From positions 1 through 5,133 of the forward strand of contig ONXY01000310.1 in NCBI GenBank assembly GCA_900321945.1: a stretch of 5,133 nt of DNA, read 5' to 3'. Each line of letters opens with the position of its first letter. The stretch's first letter is position 1. Position numbers and translations under genes: made by a program. This DNA is from an uncultured Eubacteriales bacterium (lineage in GTDB: Bacteria > Bacillota_A > Clostridia > Christensenellales > Aristaeellaceae). Shown here piece after piece: positions 1 to 4,848 of this stretch. The notes beneath the pieces were generated by a model, which ran no database searches, was not told the origin of the DNA, and worked only from the letters and a program-made list of their open reading frames with translations.

Positions 1-44
1 CCCCGCCGGCGGGCTCCGTCCGGGGCGCCCGCCGCGCCGCTCAT
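1..44 (-). CDS. Possible start of an unidentified gene, cut by the left edge
   Basis: An ATG on the minus strand at 44-42 opens a frame with no stop up to the window edge. It gives 14 codons reading MSGAAGAPDGARRR. On the same strand a purine-rich GGAGAGG lies 4 bases before the ATG, which is an acceptable ribosome binding site. The gene would lie 59 bases downstream of the DtxR-family regulator in the same direction, and I see no terminator between them, so they could be co-transcribed. The peptide is too short and too biased (Ala, Gly, Arg) to identify. It could also be chance in GC-rich DNA; the support is only the start codon, the ribosome site and the spacing. Confidence 0.35.
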   Translation of the reverse strand, partial: MSGAAGAPDGARRR

Positions 45-103
45 TCTTCCTCTCCGGCTTAAACGCTCCCTCGCGGTTCCGGCGCTCTGAAACCGTCCGC
101 GGC

Positions 104-469
104 TCATCCCTCCTGCATCCTGCCGCGGATGGCGGCGAAGGATTCCTCGGAGATGTCGTGTTCGATCTTGCAGGCGTCTTTCCGGGCGGTTTCCTCGTTC
201 ACGCCGAGGGATACGAAGAACCGGGTCAGCGTCAGGTGGCGGTCGTAGATGCGCCGGGCGATGGCGTAGCCCTTGTCGGTCAGCGAAATCAGGCCGCCTT
301 TCTCCATGGAGATGTAGCCGTTCTCCCGCAGCTTCTTCATCGCGACGCTGACGGAGGGCTTGGTCACGCCGAGCGCCGCGGCGATATCCGTCGAACGGGC
401 GTAACCTTTTCCCTCCAGAAGGATCAGGATCTGCTCGAGATAATCTTCCGCGGATTCGTATATGTTCAT
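104..469 (-). CDS. DtxR/MntR-family metal-dependent transcriptional repressor
   Basis: This is a 121-residue cytoplasmic DNA-binding protein that should sense Fe2+ or Mn2+ and repress metal uptake genes. Residues 1-65 form the winged helix-turn-helix: the ESAEDYLEQI start, the DIAAALGVTKPSVS recognition region at 28-41, and the wing up to SLTDKG. Residues 70-121 form the dimerisation and metal-binding part, with RH at 77-78 and CKIEHDIS at 100-107. By alignment from memory with B. subtilis MntR, the metal ligands are D9, E12, H78, C100, E103 and H104; MntR has Glu where this protein has C100. The protein is shorter than MntR (142) and far shorter than DtxR/IdeR (about 230), and it lacks the SH3-like third domain. 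That size fits a common clostridial subgroup, so it is not a truncation. The start at 469 is chosen because AAGGAG lies 7 bases upstream; an in-frame extension to 529 would run through the promoter. It is divergent from feoA and probably controls it. Confidence 0.92.
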   Translation of the reverse strand: MNIYESAEDYLEQILILLEGKGYARSTDIAAALGVTKPSVSVAMKKLRENGYISMEKGGLISLTDKGYAIARRIYDRHLTLTRFFVSLGVNEETARKDACKIEHDISEESFAAIRGRMQEG

Positions 470-519
470 ATCGGTTCTCCTTCTTTCAGGCGCGTTCTGC
501 GGTTTCTTTCGATATAACA

Positions 520-548
520 AATATAGCACATCGGTTCCGTGAAATCAA
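520..548 (-). promoter_or_regulatory. Promoter of the DtxR-family regulator gene
   Basis: Read on the minus strand, TTGATT (548-543) is followed after 17 bases by TATATT (525-520). A TGC just before the -10 gives the extended TGn motif. The predicted leader is about 45 bases. Its -35 lies 17 bases from the -35 of the opposite feoA promoter, so the two promoters are back to back. I see no convincing operator copy inside this promoter, so autoregulation is not evident. Confidence 0.65.
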
Positions 549-565
549 TCTCGCGAAAAAAAGGC

Positions 566-594
566 TTGACAAGTTAGGCTTATATAACTACAAT
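566..594 (+). promoter_or_regulatory. Main promoter of the feoA-feoA-feoB operon
   Basis: A perfect -35 TTGACA (566-571) is separated by exactly 17 bases from TACAAT (589-594), a five-of-six match to the -10 consensus. Transcription should start near 601, leaving a leader of about 60 bases before feoA. The spacer is almost entirely filled by a palindromic operator (573-588), so a bound repressor would directly block RNA polymerase. Confidence 0.85.
573..588 (+). promoter_or_regulatory. Metal-regulator operator 1, in the promoter spacer
   Basis: GTTAGGCTTATATAAC is an imperfect palindrome with GTTA/TAAC ends. It occupies bases 2-17 of the 17-base promoter spacer. The TTAGG...TAA pattern resembles DtxR/IdeR-type boxes (core TTAGGTTAGGCTAACCTAA), and similar copies occur at 605-620 and 1129-1144. 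That the adjacent DtxR-family protein binds it is an inference. Confidence 0.7.
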
Positions 595-604
595 ACATCC
601 TGCG

Positions 605-620
605 GTTAGCCAATGCTAAC
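605..620 (+). promoter_or_regulatory. Metal-regulator operator 2, a perfect palindrome past the start site
   Basis: GTTAGCCAATGCTAAC has perfect 6-base arms, GTTAGC and GCTAAC, around a CAAT centre. It begins a few bases after the predicted transcription start. Its centre lies 32 bp from that of operator 1, close to three helical turns, so two repressor dimers could bind the same face of the DNA. It is the best-matched of the three copies. Confidence 0.75.
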
Positions 621-625
621 AACCG

Positions 626-645
626 GACGGAGACAGAATTCCGTC
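626..645 (+). other. Small hairpin in the feoA leader
   Basis: GACGGA (626-631) pairs with TCCGTC (640-645), and one G-T pair (632/639) closes a 6-base loop. In the leader RNA this stem would end 4 bases before the GGGAGG ribosome binding site of feoA (650-655). It could influence translation or mRNA stability, but it may be incidental. I see no known riboswitch structure here. Confidence 0.35.
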
Positions 646-662
646 AGACGGGAGGCGACAGG

Positions 663-875
663 ATGATGCCACTGAACTATGCGGTTCCGGGGGAGGAAAC
701 GGTGATCCGCAGGATCGGCGGAAGCCCCGAAGTCAGGAAGCATCTGGAGGATCTGGGGTTCACGGTGGGCGGCAGCGTGAAGGTCGTCGCCGCGCTGAAC
801 GGCAGCCTGATCGTGAAAGTCAGGGAGACCCGCGTGGCCATCAGCGACGAGACGGCGCGCAGGATCATGGTCTGA
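663..875 (+). CDS. feoA: FeoA domain protein, first copy
   Basis: This 70-residue cytoplasmic protein has the SH3-like fold of FeoA. FeoA proteins assist FeoB in Fe2+ uptake, probably by contacting its cytoplasmic part. The family pattern is visible: a PGEETVIRRI first strand, the LEDLGFTVGGSVKVV turn and strand (28-42), and a basic KVRETRVAI strand (52-60) ending in the ISDETARRIMV segment typical of the C-terminal end. The length is normal for stand-alone FeoA (about 70-85). The ATG at 663 is followed directly by a second in-frame ATG at 666; GGGAGG at 650-655 is 7 bases from the first, so 663 is preferred. It is the first gene of the operon, 15 bases before a second, divergent FeoA, which suggests the two are not fully redundant. 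Confidence 0.92.
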   Translation: MMPLNYAVPGEETVIRRIGGSPEVRKHLEDLGFTVGGSVKVVAALNGSLIVKVRETRVAISDETARRIMV

Positions 876-890
876 AAAGGAGGAGCGGGC

Positions 891-1112
891 ATGAACAGCT
901 TAAGGGATGTCCCGGTGGGAAACACGGCGAAGGTGGTCAGGATTCACGGCGAAGGAGCGGTGAAGCGCAGAATCATGGACATGGGAATCACCCGGGGCGT
1001 GGAAATCTTTGTGCGCAGGGTGGCGCCGCTGGGGGATCCCATCGAGATCACCGTGCGCGGGTACGAGCTGTCCCTGCGGAAGGCGGACGCCGAAGACATT
1101 GAAGTCGAATAA
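891..1112 (+). CDS. feoA: FeoA domain protein, second copy
   Basis: This 73-residue protein is also FeoA-like. It is closer to the canonical family pattern than the first copy: VPVGNTAKVVRI at 7-18, KRRIMDMGITRGVEIFVRR at 25-43, APLGDPIEITVRGYELSLR at 45-63, and the AEDIEVE end. The APLGDP turn and RGYELSLRKADA strand are the FeoA hallmarks. It is expected to act in the cytoplasm with FeoB in ferrous iron import. AGGAGG at 878-883, 7 bases before the ATG, gives very strong translation initiation. The two FeoA proteins share the fold but few identical positions, so this is an old duplication, not a recent one. A 64-base gap containing a third operator separates it from feoB. Confidence 0.95.
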   Translation: MNSLRDVPVGNTAKVVRIHGEGAVKRRIMDMGITRGVEIFVRRVAPLGDPIEITVRGYELSLRKADAEDIEVE

Positions 1113-1121
1113 TTTTTTTGC

Positions 1122-1150
1122 TTGATTTGTTAGGTTATGCTAATCAGATA
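1122..1150 (+). promoter_or_regulatory. Possible weak internal promoter before feoB
   Basis: TTGATT (1122-1127) is followed by one base and then an operator copy (1129-1144), the same arrangement as in the main promoter, where TTGACA, one base and operator 1 follow each other. The GCTTGA...GTTAGG blocks of the two regions align without gaps. The -10 is poor: CAGATA at 17-base spacing, or GATAAC (1147-1152) at 19. It may be a degenerate or weak secondary promoter for feoB. Confidence 0.35.
1129..1144 (+). promoter_or_regulatory. Metal-regulator operator 3, before feoB
   Basis: GTTAGGTTATGCTAAT combines the left half of operator 1 (GTTAGG) with the right half of operator 2 (ATGCTAA). TTAG and CTAA form the symmetric arms. 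It lies in the 64-base gap between the second feoA and feoB, where a repressor could block either an internal promoter or elongating polymerase. Binding by the DtxR-family regulator is inferred from similarity to the other two copies. Confidence 0.6.
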
Positions 1151-1160
1151 ACTGCAGCAG

Positions 1161-1166
1161 AAGGAG
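1161..1166 (+). promoter_or_regulatory. Ribosome binding site of feoB, with a competing out-of-frame ATG
   Basis: AAGGAG lies 10 bases before the feoB ATG (1177). An out-of-frame ATG at 1172 is only 5 bases from it and opens a 23-codon frame ending at TGA 1241-1243, inside the beginning of feoB. The 1177 start is certain from the protein, which begins directly with the G-domain strand before the P-loop. Confidence 0.6.
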
Positions 1167-1176
1167 CGGGTATGCG

Positions 1177-3639
1177 ATGGACATCCGAATCGCCCTGGCG
1201 GGCAATCCAAACAGCGGAAAAACGACCCTTTTCAACGCCCTGACCGGTTCCAACCAGTTTGTCGGAAACTGGCCCGGCGTCACGGTGGAAAAGAAGGAAG
1301 GAAAACTCAGGAAGCACGACGGCGTGACAATCACCGATCTGCCGGGCATTTACAGCCTGTCGCCCTATACGCTTGAAGAGGTGGTGGCCCGGAATTATCT
1401 GATCGGCGAGCGGCCCGACGCGATTCTGAACATCATCGACGGCACCAACCTGGAGCGGAACCTCTACCTGACCACCCAGCTGGTGGAACTGGGCATCCCC
1501 GTAGTGGTGGCCATCAACATGATGGACGTGGTGAAGAGAAACGGCGACAGTCTGAACACGGAGGATCTGGCGAAGCAGCTGGGCTGCAGGGTGGTGGAAA
1601 TCTCCGCCCTGAAGGGCACCGGCGTGACAGAAGCGGCGGAAGCGGCCGTCCGGGCGGCAAAGGAAACGAAAACGGTTCCGCAGCACACCTTCTCGGGTCC
1701 GGTGGAACACGCGCTGGCGCATATCGAGGAGGCCGCCCTTCACGGTCTTCCGGAAGAGCGGCAGCGCTGGTATGCCATCAAAGTGTTCGAGCGGGACGAC
1801 AAGGTGCTGGAGCAGCTGAAAATCCCGCCGGAAACCATGAAGCATATCGAATCCGACATCGCGGCCGCGGAGAAGGAACTGGACGACGACGCGGAAAGTA
1901 TCATCACCAACGAGCGCTATGTGTATATCGCGCAGGTGATCCGGTCCTGCTACCGGAAGCATAACGCGGGCAGTCTCAGCGCCTCCGATAAGATCGACAG
2001 GGTTGTCACGAACCGCTGGCTGGGCCTGCCGGTCTTCGCGCTGGTCATGTTCGCGGTATACTGGATCGCCATGGTGGCGGTCGGCGCCCCCGCGACCGAC
2101 TGGGCCAACGACGGGCTGTTCGGCGACGGGTACCACCTGTTCGGAAAAGGCGCCGCGCAGTATGCGGCGGCGGCGGAACGCTACGGCGATACGGACGTGA
2201 TTATCGCGGCCTTTGCGAAACAGTACGGCGTGGAATTCGACCGGGAAAATCCGGAGGAATCCCTGAACGCTCTGCTGGCGGCCGTTCCGGAAGACGCCTC
2301 CGTGACCTATATCACCCAGGACGAGGAGACGCTGGAAACCGAAGAGCATCCCGGCACCGGCAGGGAGGATCTGCGGGCGGCCGCGGCGGAATACCTGAGC
2401 ACGGAGGAGGGGTATAAATCCGGCGCCGGCGCGCCTGACCCGGCAGACTACGGCACCTGGGTGCCCGGCATCCCGGTGCTTGTGGAAAGAGGTCTGGACA
2501 GGATCGGGGTCGCGGACTGGCTCAGAGGCCTGATCCTGGACGGCATCATCGCCGGTGTCGGCTCGGTGCTGGGTTTCCTGCCCCAGATGCTGGTGCTTTT
2601 CCTCCTGCTGGCCTTCCTGGAGGCCTGCGGGTATATGGCGCGCATCGCCTTCGTGCTGGACCGGATCTTCCGCAGGTTCGGCCTGAGCGGCAAATCCTTC
2701 ATCCCCATGCTGATCGGCACGGGCTGCGGCGTGCCGGGCATCATGGCCTCCCGGACCATTGAGAACGAGCGCGACCGCCGGATGACGATCATGACGACGA
2801 CCTTCATCCCCTGCAGCGCGAAGGTGCCTTTCATTTCCATGATCGCCGGCGCCATTTTCCATAAATCCGCTTGGGTCGCCACCAGCGCGTACTTCGTCGG
2901 CATGGCGGCCATCATTGTCAGCGGCATTATTCTGAAGAAGACGAAGCGTTTCGCCGGGGAACCCGCTCCCTTCGTCATGGAGCTTCCCGCCTATCACTGG
3001 CCCACCCTGTCCAATGTGCTACGTTCCATGTGGGAGCGCGGCTGGAGCTTTATCAGGAAGGCCGGCACCATCATCCTTCTTTCCACGATCCTGGTGTGGT
3101 TCCTGAGCCGCTTCGGGATCGCGGACGGTACGTTCCGCATGCTGGAGAAGGAAGAGCTTGAGCTGTCCGTCCTGGCCCGGATCGGCGGCGTGATCGCCTT
3201 CATTTTCAGGCCGGTGGGCTTCGGTACCTGGCAGGCCGCGGTGGCCTCCGTCACCGGCCTGATCGCCAAGGAGAACATCGTGGGCACCATGGGCATCCTG
3301 TACGGCGGCACGGAAGCCTACGCCAATCTGGCCGCGTCTTTCACCGGCGCCGCCGCCTATGCCTTCCTGGTGTTCAATCTGCTGTGCGCTCCCTGCTTCG
3401 CGGCGATCGGCGCCATCCGGCGGGAGATGAACGACGCGGGCTGGACCTGGTTCGCCATCGCCTGGCAGTGCGGCTTCGCTTACGCCGCCGCCCTGATGAT
3501 TTACCAGTTCGGCAGGCTGTTCACGGGCAGCTTCAGCGCGGCCGGTCTGGCCGCCGCCCTGGCCGTTCTCGGAGTCATGATTTATATGCTGTTCTTCAGA
3601 AAGTATCGGGAAGCCGTCAGACTGACGCGGAGGGTGTGA
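1177..3639 (+). CDS. feoB: FeoB, ferrous iron transport GTPase/permease
   Basis: This 820-residue inner-membrane protein imports Fe2+. The N-terminal G domain has G1 GNPNSGKT (9-16), G2 around T36 in GVTVEKKEG, G3 DLPG (54-57), G4 NMMD (114-117) and G5 SALKGTG (143-149). A helical GDI-like region follows (about 170-265). The membrane part starts at about 282. It contains a Gate region with LEACGYMARIAF (481-492), GTGCGVPGIMASR (514-526, C517) and PCSAKVP (545-551), then the second Gate region with the NLLCAPC cysteines (C737, C740). Between the first membrane helix (about 282-303) and the next (about 450-480) lies a long acidic, Ala-rich extracytoplasmic segment. It accounts for much of the excess over E. 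coli FeoB (773). All key motifs are intact. The protein ends in a basic tail after the last helix (about 786-806). The gene follows two feoA genes and is followed 4 bases later by a Cys-rich membrane protein. Confidence 0.98.
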   Translation: MDIRIALAGNPNSGKTTLFNALTGSNQFVGNWPGVTVEKKEGKLRKHDGVTITDLPGIYSLSPYTLEEVVARNYLIGERPDAILNIIDGTNLERNLYLTTQLVELGIPVVVAINMMDVVKRNGDSLNTEDLAKQLGCRVVEISALKGTGVTEAAEAAVRAAKETKTVPQHTFSGPVEHALAHIEEAALHGLPEERQRWYAIKVFERDDKVLEQLKIPPETMKHIESDIAAAEKELDDDAESIITNERYVYIAQVIRSCYRKHNAGSLSASDKIDRVVTNRWLGLPVFALVMFAVYWIAMVAVGAPATDWANDGLFGDGYHLFGKGAAQYAAAAERYGDTDVIIAAFAKQYGVEFDRENPEESLNALLAAVPEDASVTYITQDEETLETEEHPGTGREDLRAAAAEYLSTEEGYKSGAGAPDPADYGTWVPGIPVLVERGLDRIGVADWLRGLILDGIIAGVGSVLGFLPQMLVLFLLLAFLEACGYMARIAFVLDRIFRRFGLSGKSFIPMLIGTGCGVPGIMASRTIENERDRRMTIMTTTFIPCSAKVPFISMIAGAIFHKSAWVATSAYFVGMAAIIVSGIILKKTKRFAGEPAPFVMELPAYHWPTLSNVLRSMWERGWSFIRKAGTIILLSTILVWFLSRFGIADGTFRMLEKEELELSVLARIGGVIAFIFRPVGFGTWQAAVASVTGLIAKENIVGTMGILYGGTEAYANLAASFTGAAAYAFLVFNLLCAPCFAAIGAIRREMNDAGWTWFAIAWQCGFAYAAALMIYQFGRLFTGSFSAAGLAAALAVLGVMIYMLFFRKYREAVRLTRRV

Positions 3640-3643
3640 TCTG

Positions 3644-3817
3644 ATGATTCAGGGAATTGCCGAAAACGCGGGAACAATCGCCGTAAGCCTGCTGCTGGCC
3701 GGCCTCGTGACGCTGATCGCCGTCCGGCTGCGAAAGGACAGGAAGCGGGGGAAATTCTCCTGCGGAGGCGGCTGCGGCGGCTGCCCCATGGCCGGAACCT
3801 GTCATAAAACTTCATAA
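3644..3817 (+). CDS. FeoB-associated Cys-rich membrane protein
   Basis: This is a 57-residue small protein. Residues 8-28 form one hydrophobic membrane segment (TIAVSLLLAGLVTLIAV core). A basic stretch, RLRKDRKRGK (28-37), probably faces the cytoplasm. A Gly/Cys tail follows with C40, C44, C47 and C53, spaced CX3CX2CX5C. This build, and the position directly after feoB, match the FeoB-associated Cys-rich membrane protein family (Pfam FeoB_associated) of Bacillota. Its function is not established; the cysteines could bind Fe2+ or another metal on the inner side of FeoB, perhaps replacing FeoC, which is absent here. It starts 4 bases after the feoB stop, with GGAGG (3629-3633) 10 bases upstream, inside the end of feoB. 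It is therefore translated from the same message, probably with coupling, and it is the last gene of the operon. Confidence 0.9.
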   Translation: MIQGIAENAGTIAVSLLLAGLVTLIAVRLRKDRKRGKFSCGGGCGGCPMAGTCHKTS

Positions 3818-3822
3818 AAGAG

Positions 3823-3864
3823 CGGGAGGCGCGGAAAACGTGCCTCCCGTATTGTTAATTCTTT
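3823..3864 (+). terminator. Intrinsic terminator of the feo operon
   Basis: CGGGAGGC (3823-3830) pairs with GCCTCCCG (3842-3849), and three further inner pairs (one G-T) close a GAAAA loop, giving an 11-bp GC-rich stem. A T-rich tract, though interrupted, runs from 3850 to 3864. It lies 5 bases after the stop of the Cys-rich gene and marks the end of the operon. Confidence 0.9.
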
Positions 3865-3877
3865 TATTCCGGATATT

Positions 3878-3904
3878 TTGTTTTTGGGGAAAATCGGATA
3901 TAAT
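3878..3904 (+). promoter_or_regulatory. Promoter of the GNAT acetyltransferase gene
   Basis: A perfect -10 TATAAT is at 3899-3904 in an AT-rich stretch after the terminator. The -35 is poor: TTGTTT (3878-3883) at a short 15-base spacing, or TTTTGT (3876-3881) at 17. No metal-regulator operator copy is visible, which separates this gene from the iron regulon. Transcription would start near 3911. Confidence 0.6.
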
Positions 3905-3920
3905 ATGACGATAAAATCAG

Positions 3921-3926
3921 AAGGAG
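3921..3926 (+). promoter_or_regulatory. Ribosome binding site that selects a TTG start
   Basis: AAGGAG lies 9 bases before TTG at 3936 but 21 bases before the first in-frame ATG (3948). The spacing therefore favours the TTG start for the acetyltransferase, adding the residues MNEI to the N-terminus. Confidence 0.75.
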
Positions 3927-3935
3927 CCGGGTTTT

Positions 3936-4796
3936 TTGAACGAGATCATGATCCGCTTCTGGCAGCCGTCGGATCTTCCGGATCTGCGGGAGATCTTTTC
4001 CGTCTCCTTCGGGGATCCGCCGGAAATCCCGGAAGCTTTCCACCGGGCTTTTCTGACCTCGCCGGAGGCCTGCATGCTGGCGGCTGTTCCGGAGGACGGA
4101 AGACCGGAGGGGCGTCCGGCGGCGGCGGCGTACTGCCTGCCCGGAGCCCGGCTGTGCTTTCCGGAGCGCAGGATTCCCTCCGTCTATCTGTACGCCTTCG
4201 GCTGCCTGCCGGAATACCGCGGCCGCGGGTTTATGAAACGGGTGTATACCGCTCTTTTTGAGACAGCCCGCGGACGGGCGCCGGCAAGCTGCATCATTCC
4301 CGTTTCGGACGGTATGCTGCGGGCATATAACCAGTCCGGTTTCACCTTTGTTCCGCTGGGGCGGATCCGCGCCGCGGCGGTAAGCGGATCCGCGGCCCGG
4401 GCCGCGGAAAAGCTGCCGGCGGAGCGGATTCCGTGGCAGGAATACGCGCGCCGCCGGGAGGAATGGCTGAAGCCCTTTCCCCACGCGGATTATCCGGCCT
4501 CCTACTATGAGCTGTCGGCGGCGTACGGATATGTTTTTCTGTCCATGCCCGGCGCGCTGGCGGCGATGATCCCCGAAGAGGACCGGTTCATCGCGGCCGA
4601 GCTGCTGTGCCCGGCGGCCGATCCTGCCCGGGCGCTGGCGGGCGCCGCCGAAGCGTGTCCGGCGGAAAGCTACGAAGTCCGGACGCCGGTGTTCTTCCCT
4701 GGGCCCGGGGAGATCCGCCCCTTCGCGTACTGGCATGAAGCGGCTGGAAATCTGTCCGGAACCGAAACCTTCTGGTATCCCTTCGGACTGGAATAG
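3936..4796 (+). CDS. GNAT-family N-acetyltransferase
   Basis: This 286-residue cytoplasmic protein should transfer an acetyl (or other acyl) group from CoA to an unknown amine. The N-terminal half carries the GNAT fold: an MIRFWQPSDLPDLREIF first strand and helix (5-21); motif A with the VYLYAFGCLPEY strand (83-94) followed by the RGRGFM pyrophosphate loop (95-100); and motif B around MLRAYNQSGFTFV (127-139). The last Gly/Ala of the usual RxxGxG/A loop is Met100, as in some clostridial GNATs. The C-terminal half (about 145-286) is longer than in single-domain GNATs (about 150-180 residues). It contains an Ala-rich linker, an EEWLKPFPHADYPASYY segment and a second mixed region, possibly a degenerate second GNAT-like domain. 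The start is TTG, chosen from the AAGGAG at 3921-3926. It has its own promoter and lies after the feo terminator. The substrate cannot be told from the sequence. Confidence 0.85.
   Translation: MNEIMIRFWQPSDLPDLREIFSVSFGDPPEIPEAFHRAFLTSPEACMLAAVPEDGRPEGRPAAAAYCLPGARLCFPERRIPSVYLYAFGCLPEYRGRGFMKRVYTALFETARGRAPASCIIPVSDGMLRAYNQSGFTFVPLGRIRAAAVSGSAARAAEKLPAERIPWQEYARRREEWLKPFPHADYPASYYELSAAYGYVFLSMPGALAAMIPEEDRFIAAELLCPAADPARALAGAAEACPAESYEVRTPVFFPGPGEIRPFAYWHEAAGNLSGTETFWYPFGLE
4389..4408 (+). repeat. Perfect 20-base palindrome inside the acetyltransferase gene
   Basis: TCCGCGGCCCGGGCCGCGGA is a perfect inverted repeat. It is immediately preceded by two copies of the palindrome GCGGATCCGC, at 4361-4370 and 4384-4393, the second overlapping it. 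It encodes part of the Ala-rich linker (about residues 151-158) and probably reflects biased codon use in GC-rich DNA. Confidence 0.6.
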
Positions 4797-4848
4797 GCGG
4801 ATTTCCGCGAAACACCGTCCCCGCGCGGGAGAAAGGAAAAACCAGACC

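Noticed and set aside
8..33. Inverted repeat GGCGGGC...GCCCGCC near the left edge as a terminator
   Set aside because: The loop is 12 bases and no T-tract is visible in the window on either side. It overlaps the possible gene start at 44 and is easily explained by GC-rich sequence.
505..521. Possible fourth operator in the regulator's own promoter (minus-strand GTTATATC...GAAAC)
   Set aside because: Only one half-site resembles the other boxes and the TTAG/CTAA core is missing, so autoregulation is not supported.
470..529. N-terminal extension of the DtxR-family regulator to 529
   Set aside because: The added residues (LYRKKPQNAPERRR-like) do not fit the family, the region holds the ribosome binding site and the -10 of its promoter, and the downstream ATG has an ideal AAGGAG.
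1091..1119. Terminator after the second feoA, from the seven-T run at 1113-1119
   Set aside because: No stable stem precedes the Ts; the best pairing (GAC/GTC) is 3 bp. The gene order and short gap favour read-through into feoB.
1144..2997. Long minus-strand open frame of 617 codons opposite feoB
   Set aside because: It is a shadow of feoB in GC-rich DNA: its composition is rich in His, Arg, Gly and Gln with no recognisable domain, while the plus-strand frame has every FeoB motif.
3864..4736. Long minus-strand open frame opposite the acetyltransferase
   Set aside because: It is an Arg- and Pro-rich shadow frame with no family features, and it would start within the end of the plus-strand gene. 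The GNAT motifs and ribosome site support the plus strand.
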